A stretch of DNA of 43,161 nt from an uncultured Clostridia bacterium. GTDB lineage: Bacteria; Bacillota; Clostridia; Peptostreptococcales; Anaerovoracaceae. The notes below the pieces were generated by a model. The model saw only the letters and a list, made by a program, of their open reading frames with translations, was not told the origin of the DNA and did not search any database. Below, piece by piece: positions 33,219 through 42,900 of the stretch (within the stretch, counting starts at the first letter, position 1; each line of letters opens with the position of its first letter). The DNA is taken from contig CALLHZ010000088.1 in the NCBI GenBank assembly GCA_938009115.1, positions 1 to 43,161 on the forward strand, read 5' to 3'. The position numbers were made by a program, and so were the translations under genes.

Positions 33219-33467
33219 CTACATCATAAAGCCACATAATACTACCGCCAAATTTCCGTGCATAGCTGCCGGGACGCGTTCGCGTTTATCAAAGTAATCC
33301 CTTATGTCAGCCACAGGTTCTTCTGTGAAGCCGTTTGCCCAAAGAAATTCTTTAAAATCAAGAGAATTCATTTCTATGTGTTCTGCATAGCCTACAAAGG
33401 ATTTGCTGAGGAGCGTCAATGCAAATGCATCATTTATGGCCGAATAACTATATTGACATGCAGCATT
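33219..33467 (-). pseudogene. Remnant of an unknown coding region
   Basis: A minus-strand frame, open from a stop at 33468-33470 to a TAG at 33219, encodes about 80 protein-like residues (NDAFALTLLSKSFVGYAEH, then DFKEFLWANGFTEEPVADIRDY and GNLAVVLCGFMM). It has no credible start: neither the TTG at 33419 nor the internal ATG has a ribosome binding site. Base composition is more AT-rich than the neighbours. It looks like the C-terminal end of a lost gene. I do not recognise the family. The rest of 33177-33590 holds nothing I can support. Confidence 0.35.
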
Positions 33468-33594
33468 TTACGGCATATTAATATGCAGCGTTCAAACAAA
33501 ACCTATTTTTAAGACATGCCCATTTCCCAGTCAGTTTCTTTTGTCAAGGAAAACTCAAGAAATTGAGTAAAGGAAAAGCTCGAGGAATTGCTGC

Positions 33595-33623
33595 TTGCAA
33601 CCTTCGACGACTTGAAATAATAT
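33595..33623 (+). promoter_or_regulatory. Promoter of the c-di-GMP sensor gene
   Basis: -35 TTGCAA (33595-33600), 17-bp spacer, -10 TAATAT (33618-33623), about 43 nt before ATG 33666. Confidence 0.6.
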
Positions 33624-33665
33624 GGATAAAAGTGCCGCTTAAGCAAATGGCAGAAGGAGACAGCG

Positions 33666-36600
33666 ATGCGGTCGAAGATCCTGGACTATTTCGAGTTCGA
33701 AAAAGCAAACGCCCTGTTGGAAGATTTCAACCGGACGACAGGTTTTGTCACTGCCATTTTGGATCTTGACGGAAACATCCTGTCCCAGTCGGGTTGGCGG
33801 GAAATTTGTACGGATTACCACCGAGTCCATCCCGACACTGCCGCGAATTGCAGGATCAGCGATATCGACCTCGCCGGTGATGCGAAGGACGGCGAGAAAT
33901 ATCATTTTTACCAATGTATCAACGGTCTGGTGGACGTACGGGCGCCGATCGTGATTCGCGGCGAACACATCGCAAACCTGTACTCCGGGCAGTTCTTTTT
34001 TGAGCATCCCGACCTCGCCTTTTTTAAAAGACAGGCGGCCGCCCATGGATTCGACGAGCGATCCTATCTGGCAGCACTTGCAAAAGTCCCGGTCGTTTCC
34101 AGGGAAAAAGTTGAAATCGCCATGAATTTCCTGCTGGACATCATCCAGATGATCATCGATCTGACGGCTGAAAAGATGGAACAGATGTCCCTCAATGATG
34201 TGATCCGGGAGCGGGAACGGGCGCTGCTGGAAAATCAGGCTCAGCTTGCGCAGAGCGAAGAAAAATTCCAGCTCCTTTTTAACAAGGCGCCTCTCGGCTA
34301 TCAGTCTTTGGATGCCGAGGGGTATTTTATTGACGTGAACCAGAAGTGGCTCGATACGTTCGGCTATCGAAAAGAGGAAGTGATCGGGCGTTGGTTCGGC
34401 GATTTCTTATGTCCGGAATATGTTGAAACGTTTCGCCAGCGCTTCCCGGTCTTCAAAGCCCGGGGGCAGGTCCACAGCGAGTTTGAAATGCTGCGAAAAG
34501 ACGGAGCGTGCCGTTTTATAGCATTCGAAGGCAAAATCGGCTATGGCGCCGACGGCGCCTTCAAGCAGACGCATTGCATTCTGCAGGACATCACAGAGCA
34601 AAGAAAAATCGAAAAGGCCCTGGTGGAAAGCGAAGAGCGCTACCGGCAGCTCAGCGAACAGAGCCGCACTTTCACCTGGGAAGTAGACGCCCAGGGTTTG
34701 TATACCTTCGTGGATCATGTCTGCGAAATCGTGCTGGGATATCATCCGGAGGAATTGATCGGGAAAAAATATTTTTACGACCTGTGTCCTGAAGAAAAAC
34801 GCGAGGCACTCAAAAGAGATGCATTCGCCACTTTTGGGCGCAAGGATCGATTCCGGGACCTGGAGAATGATGCCACAACAAAGGATGGCGCTGTACGGAT
34901 CCTGTCGACCAGCGGCCTCCCGATTATTGGAGAAGACGGAAATCTTCGCGGGTACCGGGGCAGCGACACGGACATTACGGCCCGCAAGCAGGCAGAAGAC
35001 GCACTGGTCCATTCTCGCGACCTGATGCGTTATATCATTGAGCACAACCGGAGCGCCGTCGCTGTCCATGACAGGAATTTGAATTATCTGTATGTCAGCC
35101 AGCGATATCTGAGCGACTACAGCATTCAGGACAAAGATATTATAGGGAAACACCACTATGAAGTATTTCCAGACTTGCCTCAAAAGTGGAGAGACGTCCA
35201 TCAAAAGGCGCTGAGGGGAGAAACCTCCAGCGCAGAGAAGGACATGTTCGTACGAGAGGATGGATCCGTGGAATGGACTCGCTGGGAATGCCGTCCCTGG
35301 TACGAAGCGGACGGAACCATCGGCGGGATCATAGTGTATACGGAAGTCATAACAGAGCGGGTGAAGCTGCTGGAAGACCTTCGAAGAAGTGAACAAAACC
35401 TCCGGTCCGCACAAAGTATCGCTCATGTAGGCAGCTTTGACTATGACGGAAACAGCAACAGGCTGACACTTTCCGATGAATGCGCCCACATATTCGGGAT
35501 CGCAGAAAAGGTATCTTCCGGAGGGTTTGACGATCTCCTTTCCTTTATCGATCCTGAGGAAAGACACCATGTGCTGGAAACATACCAGCAAGCGGCGGCA
35601 GAAGGATCTGTGAAGGCGACGGAGCTGCATATCACCCGGCAGAACGGTGAAGCCGGGATGATCGATTTTCGCGTGGGGCCAGTAGTGGATGAATACGGCA
35701 GCCCAACGGGAAGCGCCGGCACGATCCAAGACATTACCGAGCGCAAACGGGCGGAGGAGAACCTGATCTACATCAACAATCATGATCAGCTGACAGATCT
35801 GTACAACCGCAGATTCTACGAGGCGGCGCTGAAACGCATCGATACGCCGGAGCAATTGCCGCTGTCGGTGATCACTGCCGACATCAACGGTCTGAAGCTT
35901 ATCAATGATTCCTTTGGAGCCAGGGAGGGAAACAAGATCATTGCCGAATCCGCAAATATTCTCCGCAGCTGTTGCCGGGAGGGGGATATTCTTGCCCGGA
36001 CGGGGGGTGACGAATTCACGCTGCTCTTGCCCAGGACCGGCTTAAAGACGGCGGTGAGCCTGGTAGGCCGGATCCAGGACGCCTGCAGGCAATATAACCT
36101 GCAAATTTCCAACAAGGCTTTTCATATCAATTTGTCTTTAGGCGCAGCGACAAAGGAATCGGAAGGCGAGGATATCGCCCAGGTTGCCAAGCAGGCTGAG
36201 GATTACATGAACCAACGCAAGCTGCTGGAAAAAAGCAGTTCCTACAGCGCCATCATCTCTGCGATCAGCGCCACGATGCTGGAGAAAAGCCATGAAACCA
36301 AAGAACACTCGGAACGGTTGGCACGGCTGTCCAGAAAGGTTGGCCTGGTCCTCAACCTGTCACCGATCGAGCTGGATCAGATCGAACTGCTGGCGACACT
36401 CCACGATATCGGCAAGGTCGGCGTGGCAGAGCGGATTTTAAAGAAACCCGGCAGGCTGACTCCTGAGGAATGGATCGAAATGAAGAAGCATCCCGAGATC
36501 GGATACCGGATCGCCATGTCCTCTCCGAATCTGGCTCCGATCGCAACCTATATCCTGGGGCATCACGAGCGGTGGGACGGCAACGGGTATCCGCAAGGCC

Positions 36601-36824
36601 TCAAGGGCAAGGAGATCCCTGTGATCTCCCGGATCATATCCGTCGTGGACGCCTACGACGCCATGACCGAAGACAGGGTCTACCAGAAGGCCATGTCTCA
36701 CATGGAGGCGATCGAGGAGATCCGTAGATGCGCCGGCACGCAGTTCGATCCCGAGATCGCGCAGTTGTTCATCGATTCTGTGGACTACGGTGATACTGCT
36801 GCCATCAATGAGCCGGATCGTTAA
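33666..36824 (+). CDS. PocR-PAS(4)-GGDEF-HD-GYP cyclic-di-GMP signalling protein
   Basis: 1052 residues, apparently soluble. Domain order: PocR ligand-sensing domain (about 8-170; FEKANALLEDFNRTTGFVTA, then a Cys-containing HPDTAANCRISD), four PAS domains (about 195-318, 320-445, 450-575 and 578-700, the boundaries marked by DITEQRK, DITARKQ, VITERVK and DITERKR), GGDEF (about 702-858, with intact RTGGDEFTLLLP at about 775) and HD-GYP (about 860-1045, with LHDIGK at about 911 and HHERWDGNGYP at about 964). GGDEF makes c-di-GMP and HD-GYP degrades it; both signatures look intact. PocR domains sense small hydrocarbon-type ligands such as diols. AGAAGGAGA precedes the ATG. Likely monocistronic. 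Confidence 0.93.
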   Translation: MRSKILDYFEFEKANALLEDFNRTTGFVTAILDLDGNILSQSGWREICTDYHRVHPDTAANCRISDIDLAGDAKDGEKYHFYQCINGLVDVRAPIVIRGEHIANLYSGQFFFEHPDLAFFKRQAAAHGFDERSYLAALAKVPVVSREKVEIAMNFLLDIIQMIIDLTAEKMEQMSLNDVIRERERALLENQAQLAQSEEKFQLLFNKAPLGYQSLDAEGYFIDVNQKWLDTFGYRKEEVIGRWFGDFLCPEYVETFRQRFPVFKARGQVHSEFEMLRKDGACRFIAFEGKIGYGADGAFKQTHCILQDITEQRKIEKALVESEERYRQLSEQSRTFTWEVDAQGLYTFVDHVCEIVLGYHPEELIGKKYFYDLCPEEKREALKRDAFATFGRKDRFRDLENDATTKDGAVRILSTSGLPIIGEDGNLRGYRGSDTDITARKQAEDALVHSRDLMRYIIEHNRSAVAVHDRNLNYLYVSQRYLSDYSIQDKDIIGKHHYEVFPDLPQKWRDVHQKALRGETSSAEKDMFVREDGSVEWTRWECRPWYEADGTIGGIIVYTEVITERVKLLEDLRRSEQNLRSAQSIAHVGSFDYDGNSNRLTLSDECAHIFGIAEKVSSGGFDDLLSFIDPEERHHVLETYQQAAAEGSVKATELHITRQNGEAGMIDFRVGPVVDEYGSPTGSAGTIQDITERKRAEENLIYINNHDQLTDLYNRRFYEAALKRIDTPEQLPLSVITADINGLKLINDSFGAREGNKIIAESANILRSCCREGDILARTGGDEFTLLLPRTGLKTAVSLVGRIQDACRQYNLQISNKAFHINLSLGAATKESEGEDIAQVAKQAEDYMNQRKLLEKSSSYSAIISAISATMLEKSHETKEHSERLARLSRKVGLVLNLSPIELDQIELLATLHDIGKVGVAERILKKPGRLTPEEWIEMKKHPEIGYRIAMSSPNLAPIATYILGHHERWDGNGYPQGLKGKEIPVISRIISVVDAYDAMTEDRVYQKAMSHMEAIEEIRRCAGTQFDPEIAQLFIDSVDYGDTAAINEPDR

Positions 36825-36832
36825 ATGAATGC

Positions 36833-36861
36833 TTGCAAAAAATCCGTAAAGACCTTATCAT
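36833..36861 (+). promoter_or_regulatory. Candidate promoter of the DUF4914 gene
   Basis: -35 TTGCAA (36833-36838), 17-bp spacer, -10 TATCAT (36856-36861), in the 104-nt gap before ATG 36929. Confidence 0.5.
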
Positions 36862-36928
36862 TGAGTTTATATTTCAAACCGGCCTCGAGGAAAGCGTTCG
36901 ATGCCGGTTGACAAAGAAAGGTCTGGCC

Positions 36929-38806
36929 ATGAAAGAGTTCATCAGCAAATGCAAGCTGCCCCAGTACGTTGCAGACATCATCGAAAACAGCAAATCTGTC
37001 TTATGCCCCGCCTCCAGAGAAGAAATGCTGGCGCTTTCCTACGGAACGCCGCCCAGTGATATTTTTGATGTCGAATATGAGGTGGAAGGCATCGGCATCG
37101 TCAAGGAAGCCACGGTAACGCACTGCAAAAACGGCGCGGTGGTCAACTATCCGGATGATTACATGCGCAGACGGGATCCTGATTGTCTGTTGGTGGCCGA
37201 CGACAACGATACGGACAAACCCAAATATGACGATGTATATAACCAGGACTTCGAACCGCTGCGCAGCGCCACCTTTGAATGGTTGAAAAAACAAGACCTG
37301 ATCGTGATGCCTTTCAAGGCCGGCGGACCGGAGTACGGTTACGACGCTTTGCTGATCGCGCCAGTCAACGCGGCGTTTTTTGCCTGCGGTCTGGGAGATC
37401 TACAGGGCTTTGTCAACATCAGAGAAGTTGAAAATATCTTTTGTCCCAAAGCTGTTGTTTTTCTTGCGCCGCCCTTCCGGCACACCCATTTCCAAGGCAA
37501 ACAGATCGTGATCCACAACAGGCTGCCAGAGATCCATGAGCTGTATTCCTACAACTTATATCCGGGCCCCAGCGCGAAAAAGGGGATCTATGGCGTTTTG
37601 CTGAATATCGGTGAAAACGAAGGCTGGGTGACCGTTCATGCTTCTACGGTCAAAGTGATCACACCCTACGACAATGAGATCGTCATCATGCACGAAGGCG
37701 CCTCCGGCGGCGGAAAAAGCGAGATGATCGAGAACATCCACAAGGAGATGGACGGACGGATCCTTTTGGGGCAGAACACCGTGACGGGAGAAAAAACCTA
37801 CATCGACCTGAAGGAAACCTGCGAGCTTCGCCCCGTTACCGATGATATGGCGCTTTGCCATCCCGACATGCAGAACAACAGCAAAAAGCTGGTGGTCAAG
37901 GATGCGGAGCAGGGGTGGTTTCTGCGATTGGACCACATTACGGGCTACGGCGTTACGCCGCGCTACGAGAAAATATTCACACAGCCATCTGAGCCGTTGA
38001 TTTTTCTGAATCTTGAAGCCGTTCCCCGTTCGACCTGCCTTGTCTGGGAGCACACGCTAGATTCCGACGGCACGCCTTGTCCGAATCCCCGGGTGATCCT
38101 GCCCCGCCATTTGGCCCCCGGCGTGATAAGCGAGCCGGTGGAAGTCGATGTGCGCAGCTTCGGCGTTCGCACGCCGCCCTGCACCAAGGAAGATCCGTCC
38201 TATGGGATCCTTGGCATGTTTCATATCCTGCCGCCGGCCATAGCGTGGTTGTGGCGGCTGGTTGCCCCCAGAGGGCACAATAATCCCAGCATCACGGATA
38301 CCGCAGGCATGAGCAGCGAAGGCGTGGGTTCCTACTGGCCTTTTGCTACGGGCAAAATGGTAGAGCAGGCGAATTTGCTCCTGGCTCAGATCACCCGGTC
38401 CACAAGCACCCGGTACGTCCTGATCCCCAACCAGCATATCGGCGCCTATCGGGTCGGGTTTATGCCCCAATGGATCGCCCGGGAATATATCGCCCGGAGA
38501 GGGAGCGCGAAATTCAAGCCGGAGCATTTGATCCCGGCTCGCTGCAAGCTGCTGGGGTATGCTCTGGATTCCCTGAAGGTGGACGGGCACTACATTCGCA
38601 AGGCATTCTTGCAGCCGGAAACCCAATCGGAGATCGGACTGGAGGGTTACGATGAAGGGGCGAGGATCCTGACCGAATTTTTCAAGAAAGAAGTCGAGAA
38701 ATTCGATACACCTTTGTTGGATCCTCTGGGACAGCGGATCATTCACCTGTTCCTGCGGGATGCGGATATATCGGAATATTCCGAATTGATCCCGATGAAG
38801 TATTAA
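36929..38806 (+). CDS. DUF4914 family P-loop protein (PEPCK-like)
   Basis: 625 residues, the usual DUF4914 length. A P-loop HEGASGGGKSEMIE lies at about residues 254-267, in a context (GASGGGKS, then a segment with RPVTDDMALCHPDM) that recalls the nucleotide-binding half of phosphoenolpyruvate carboxykinase and HPr kinase. The N-terminal half (LSYGTPPSDIFDVEYEV) and C-terminal part (ITDTAGMSSEGVGSYWPFATG) are family-specific. The GK[ST] lysine is present, so nucleotide binding is likely; the reaction is unknown. ATG 36929 was chosen because AGAAAGG lies 7 nt upstream; a longer TTG start at 36833 would coincide with the promoter. No signal peptide. Confidence 0.85.
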   Translation: MKEFISKCKLPQYVADIIENSKSVLCPASREEMLALSYGTPPSDIFDVEYEVEGIGIVKEATVTHCKNGAVVNYPDDYMRRRDPDCLLVADDNDTDKPKYDDVYNQDFEPLRSATFEWLKKQDLIVMPFKAGGPEYGYDALLIAPVNAAFFACGLGDLQGFVNIREVENIFCPKAVVFLAPPFRHTHFQGKQIVIHNRLPEIHELYSYNLYPGPSAKKGIYGVLLNIGENEGWVTVHASTVKVITPYDNEIVIMHEGASGGGKSEMIENIHKEMDGRILLGQNTVTGEKTYIDLKETCELRPVTDDMALCHPDMQNNSKKLVVKDAEQGWFLRLDHITGYGVTPRYEKIFTQPSEPLIFLNLEAVPRSTCLVWEHTLDSDGTPCPNPRVILPRHLAPGVISEPVEVDVRSFGVRTPPCTKEDPSYGILGMFHILPPAIAWLWRLVAPRGHNNPSITDTAGMSSEGVGSYWPFATGKMVEQANLLLAQITRSTSTRYVLIPNQHIGAYRVGFMPQWIAREYIARRGSAKFKPEHLIPARCKLLGYALDSLKVDGHYIRKAFLQPETQSEIGLEGYDEGARILTEFFKKEVEKFDTPLLDPLGQRIIHLFLRDADISEYSELIPMKY

Positions 38807-38826
38807 AAAGTTATACAGAAAAGCGC

Positions 38827-38853
38827 TAAAGATTTTGGGTCTTCGTCCGACAT
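38827..38853 (+). promoter_or_regulatory. Possible sigma-28 (sigma-D, flagellar) type promoter
   Basis: TAAA (38827-38830), 15-bp spacer, TCCGACAT (38846-38853), compared with TAAA-N15-GCCGATAT: the -10 matches at 6 of 8 positions. No convincing sigma-A promoter is seen in this 89-nt gap. Confidence 0.35.
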
Positions 38854-38895
38854 GTACGTTGTAGGTTATTGTCATCGAAAACAAAGAGGCGTACC

Positions 38896-39933
38896 ATGCG
38901 GATCGCAGAATCCCAGATCAATATGAACAGCAGGTATTCTTTTGCTGCACACAAGCAAGAATCGGAATCTCTGAATGTCTGGAACAATACCGGGCAGGAC
39001 GTACTGATGCTTTCCGAAGAAAGCAAGCAAAGGGGCGTGCAAGCCCAAGGCCTTGACGAGTCCTCCTCGTTATCCGAGTGCGACGAGATGTCCCTCAGCG
39101 CAGAGGACGAACTGAAAATCAAACTGCTGGAAACCTTTCTCCAGAAACTGTTTCACAAAAAAGTAAAAATACGGATCCCTGAAATCCCTACCGCAGAAGT
39201 CCATTCTGCGCCAAGTCTGAAGATTTTCGCAAACAGCAGCGGGCTGCAGCCGGGAGCCGCGTCATCGGGCTTTGGTCTTTCCTACAGCTATGCCGGCAGC
39301 TATCAGGAAACCGAATCCATGGCCTACTCGTCTCAAGGCATTGTCCGAACCTCGGACGGAAAAGAGATCACCTTTGACCTTGCCATAAATCTGTCAAGAA
39401 GCTTTGCGTTCCAGGAGACGTTCAGTTTGCAGCTGGGCGCGGCAAAAGTGGATCCTTTGGTCATCAACCTCGATGTTCCTTCGGCCGGCCTGTCCGAGCT
39501 GAAGATCCGTTTTGACCTGGATTCGGACGGAACAGAGGAGGAGATCCACTTTCTTTCACAGGGAAGCGGGTTTTTGGCCCTGGATCATAACGGCGACGGC
39601 AAAATCAACAATGGAAGCGAGCTGTTCGGCCCCAACAGCGGGAACGGGTTTGCCGAGCTGGCCGAGCATGATGCGGACGGAAACAACTGGATCGACGAGG
39701 CGGATGCTGTTTTTCAAAAACTGTCTGTTTGGACGAAGGATGAATTTGGCAATGACCAGCTTCTGGCGATTGCAGAAGCGGGGATCGGCGCAATCTACCT
39801 GGGCCACATCGATACCGGGTTCACTTATAAAGACAGCAGCAACGCGTCGTTGGCCGAGCTTGCGAAAACCGGCATTTACCTCAAGGAGAGCGGCGCAGCG
39901 GGCACGGTGCAGCATATCGACTATTTCGTTTAA
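38896..39933 (+). CDS. Calcium-binding-type (EF-hand-like/VCBS-like) protein with conserved N-terminal motif
   Basis: 345 residues from ATG 38896, with AAAGAGG about 9 nt upstream. There is no signal peptide. The N-terminus MRIAESQINMNSRYSFAAHK followed by ESESLNVWN is a pattern I recall from a family of flagellated bacteria. The C-terminal half has Asp/Asn/Gly loops of calcium-binding type: DLDSDGTEEEI, LDHNGDGKINNGSELFG and HDADGNNWIDEADAVF. The middle (SFGLSYSYAGSYQETESM) is unrecognised. Monocistronic, with a possible sigma-28 promoter and a strong terminator shared with the convergent SLH gene. A link to motility or surface is inference. Confidence 0.75.
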   Translation: MRIAESQINMNSRYSFAAHKQESESLNVWNNTGQDVLMLSEESKQRGVQAQGLDESSSLSECDEMSLSAEDELKIKLLETFLQKLFHKKVKIRIPEIPTAEVHSAPSLKIFANSSGLQPGAASSGFGLSYSYAGSYQETESMAYSSQGIVRTSDGKEITFDLAINLSRSFAFQETFSLQLGAAKVDPLVINLDVPSAGLSELKIRFDLDSDGTEEEIHFLSQGSGFLALDHNGDGKINNGSELFGPNSGNGFAELAEHDADGNNWIDEADAVFQKLSVWTKDEFGNDQLLAIAEAGIGAIYLGHIDTGFTYKDSSNASLAELAKTGIYLKESGAAGTVQHIDYFV

Positions 39934-39947
39934 CCGTTCAATTGAAA

Positions 39948-39984
39948 AGGCCCTGTGCATACGATCGGCGTATGCACAGGGCCT
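39948..39984. terminator. Strong bidirectional terminator
   Basis: Perfect 16-bp stem AGGCCCTGTGCATACG / CGTATGCACAGGGCCT with a 5-nt loop, between convergent stops at 39933 and 39999. CTTTGATTTT follows on the plus strand and TTTTCAATTG on the minus strand. Confidence 0.9.
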
Positions 39985-39998
39985 CTTTGATTTTGGGA

Positions 39999-42900
39999 TC
40001 AGATCAATCCGGACTGCTGCAGGAGCCGGCGGACCATGACGGCGACTTCGGCCCGGGTGACCGGGGTGCCCGGCGAAATGGCCGTGGCGGTCTTGCCGGT
40101 CACGATGCCGGTCTTGAGGCATGCGGCGGCGCTGGCTTTGGCATAGGCCGACAGCTGGTTGCTGTCGCTAAAAGCGGAAAGCAGCGCAACCTGCTCCGTA
40201 TCGGTGGGAACAGCGGACAGTCCTGTCAGCTTCATCGCTCTTGCGATCATGGTCATGGCTTGTTCCCGGGTAATGGTATCCTGGGGGCCGAAGCGCGAAC
40301 TGTTGTAGCCGGTGATGATGCCGTAGGCGCCTGCGGTATTCACATACCCCCGGAACCAGTCAGCAGACCGGACATCGCCAAAGCTGCTTGCGCTGTCGTT
40401 GGCGGAAAGTCCCAGCGCCCGCACCATGATGGTGGCGAATTCCGCCCGGGTCATGTTCCGGTCCGGCTCGTAAGAGCCGCTGCCGGCGCCCGTGACCACC
40501 ATTCTGGAGCCCATGTCGTTGACGGCCTCCTTCGACCAGTGGGTCGCCACATCGGTAAAGCTCACCGGGTTGTAGATGACGGAGTAGACGCTGTTGGTAA
40601 GGCTGTTGATCTTGGCGTAGTATTTGCCGTCGATCATGATGATCTGAGTCGGCACATGGCGGAAGGTTCCGTCTTCGTTGAGCACGATACCGGTGGTGAT
40701 CTTGGAAGGATCCACTCCGTCGGGAATGGCCACCGTGCGCTCCACATAACCGTTGAAGCGCGAAACCTGGACTGTCTTGTCGCCGCTGGTGCAAGTGATC
40801 TCAAACTGGACCGGCTTTACGACGATCTGGTAGCCGCCCTGGTTTGCGGTGTCTTCGACGATCTTGACCGTGTCTGCGGAGGGTTCGGCCACTTTCACGC
40901 TCACGATGATGTCCTGGAGCGACACATTTTCGCCAATTTGCCCCAAGACAGCATCGATGTTGATCTGAGCGGCAGGCAGGATATAGGTGACCGTGTCGGT
41001 TTTGATCTCCAGGACTGCCGATTTGGTTTCCATGGTCTTGACGGTCTGGCCGTTGAGCTGGCCGACCACCACATCGGAGCCTGCTGAGACGGGAAGGGTG
41101 ACCGTGGCATTGTTGCCCTTTTGTTCCAGGATGTTATTCAGCTTTGTATCATCCACGGTGATCGTGGTCGTCGTGGTCCCGCCTTCGGTCCGGGTGTCGG
41201 TCTGCCCCGCATCCTGGCGTTCGCCATTCACTTCCACCACAGCGCTGTCTGTCGTTGTCGACCCCGAAGAGCCGCCACTGCGCCGGGTGACGGTGACCGT
41301 CATCGACAGGGTCGCAGTCAAAGCGCCGTCGTCTGCAGTGATATCAAGGAGGTATGTGTTGTTGGCGTCGGCGTCGGCAGGAATCCCGTAGGACGGGGCT
41401 GCTGCGAAGGCCAGGGCGCCGGTCCCCGCATCGATGGTGAAAAGGGCCTGGTCTGCGCCGCCGCTGATACTCCAGACGATGGCATCTCCGTCGGGATCCG
41501 TGGCAGCTGCCGTGAGCACTGCCGTTGTGTTTTCCACCACGCTGGCCGTGGCGACCGAGAAGATGACAGGGGCTTCGTTCACATCGGTGACCGTAATAGA
41601 CAGCGGGGTTGTGTCCGTCAAATTTCCGCTACCGTCATCGGTGAGGGTCAGTGTCAGATCGTACACATTATCCAGACCGCTGTCCTGGGGATCCTCAAAA
41701 TTCGGAGCAGCGAGGAACGTGAGGGTCCCGGCTGCGCTGTCGATGGTGAACAGAGCTGCGTCGGTCCCGCCCAGGCTCCAGGTCAGGCCGTCCGATTCGG
41801 GATCGGTTCCCGCTGCCGTGTAGACCGTGCCGATACCGTTTTCGGCAAAATTCGCCGTGGCGCCCGAGGTGATCACGGGAGGATCGTTCAGGTCGTTGAC
41901 AGTCACGGAAAAGATTTCTTCCCAATACAATCCGCCCTGATCTGTGGTGCGGATACGTACGGAATAAGTGTTTTGGGTTTCATAGTCCGGGTTGCCTGTG
42001 AGACGAAGCGTGGTGCTGTCGATGTTGAGCGCAGCATTGTCGTCATCTCCGGCTCCGGCAACAAGGGTGTAGGTGAAGGTGTTTCCGCTGTCGGGGTCTG
42101 TGGTCCCCAGCGTTCCGACGGCAGCGTTTGCGCCCAGATTCTCATCCACGGCGTTATTTGAAAGACTGATATCCGTGGGCGCTTCGTTCAAGTCGTTGAT
42201 GGTGATCGTGAAAGCTTTTTCGAAATACAGACTGCCTTGATCTGTGGTCCTGATCCGCACGGAATAACTGCCGGCTGCTTCGTAGTCGGGACTGCCTGTG
42301 ATGCGAAGATTCGCTCCGCTGATATTGAACGCAGCGTTGTTCGTATCTCCGGCTCCGGCAACAAGGGTATAGAAAAAGGTATTCGCCGCATCCTGATCGA
42401 CGGCGCTCAGCGCGCCGACCACCGTGTTCGCGGCCACGTTTTCGTTGACGGCACTGCTTGACAGGTTCAAGTCGGCAGGAGCTTCGTTCAAATCGTTGAT
42501 CGTGATGGTAAAGGCCTTGTCATACGTGAGCCCGTCAATATCTGTGGTGCGAATGCGCACGCTGTAGCTGCTTTTCGTTTCAAAGTCGGGGCTGTTGGTG
42601 AAGCGAAGGGCATTGCTGCTGATGTTGAAGGCGGCATTATCGGTGTCGCCGGTCCCCGCTGCCAGCGTGTAGGTAAAGTCGCCGGCCGTATCCTGATCCG
42701 TGGTGCTCAAAGTGCCTATGGTGGTGTTCGGCGCTGCGTTTTCGTTCACGGAAGATATCGACAAGGTGATGTCCGTGGGGGCATCGCTCAGGTCTGAAAC
42801 GGTGATCGTGAAAGTTTTTTCAAAATGCAGGCTGCCTTGATCCGCTACCCGGATGCGCACCGAATAGCTGCTCTTTGCCTCATAGTCAGGACTGTTGCTG

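Noticed and set aside
34407..35855. Minus-strand open frame of 482 codons opposite the PAS domains
   Set aside because: A shadow of the PocR-PAS-GGDEF-HD-GYP gene in GC-rich DNA; its sequence shows no recognisable domain.
39942..42161. Two plus-strand frames (381 and 346 codons) opposite the SLH protein
   Set aside because: Gly/His/Asp-rich shadows produced by the repetitive cadherin-like and SLH coding sequence.
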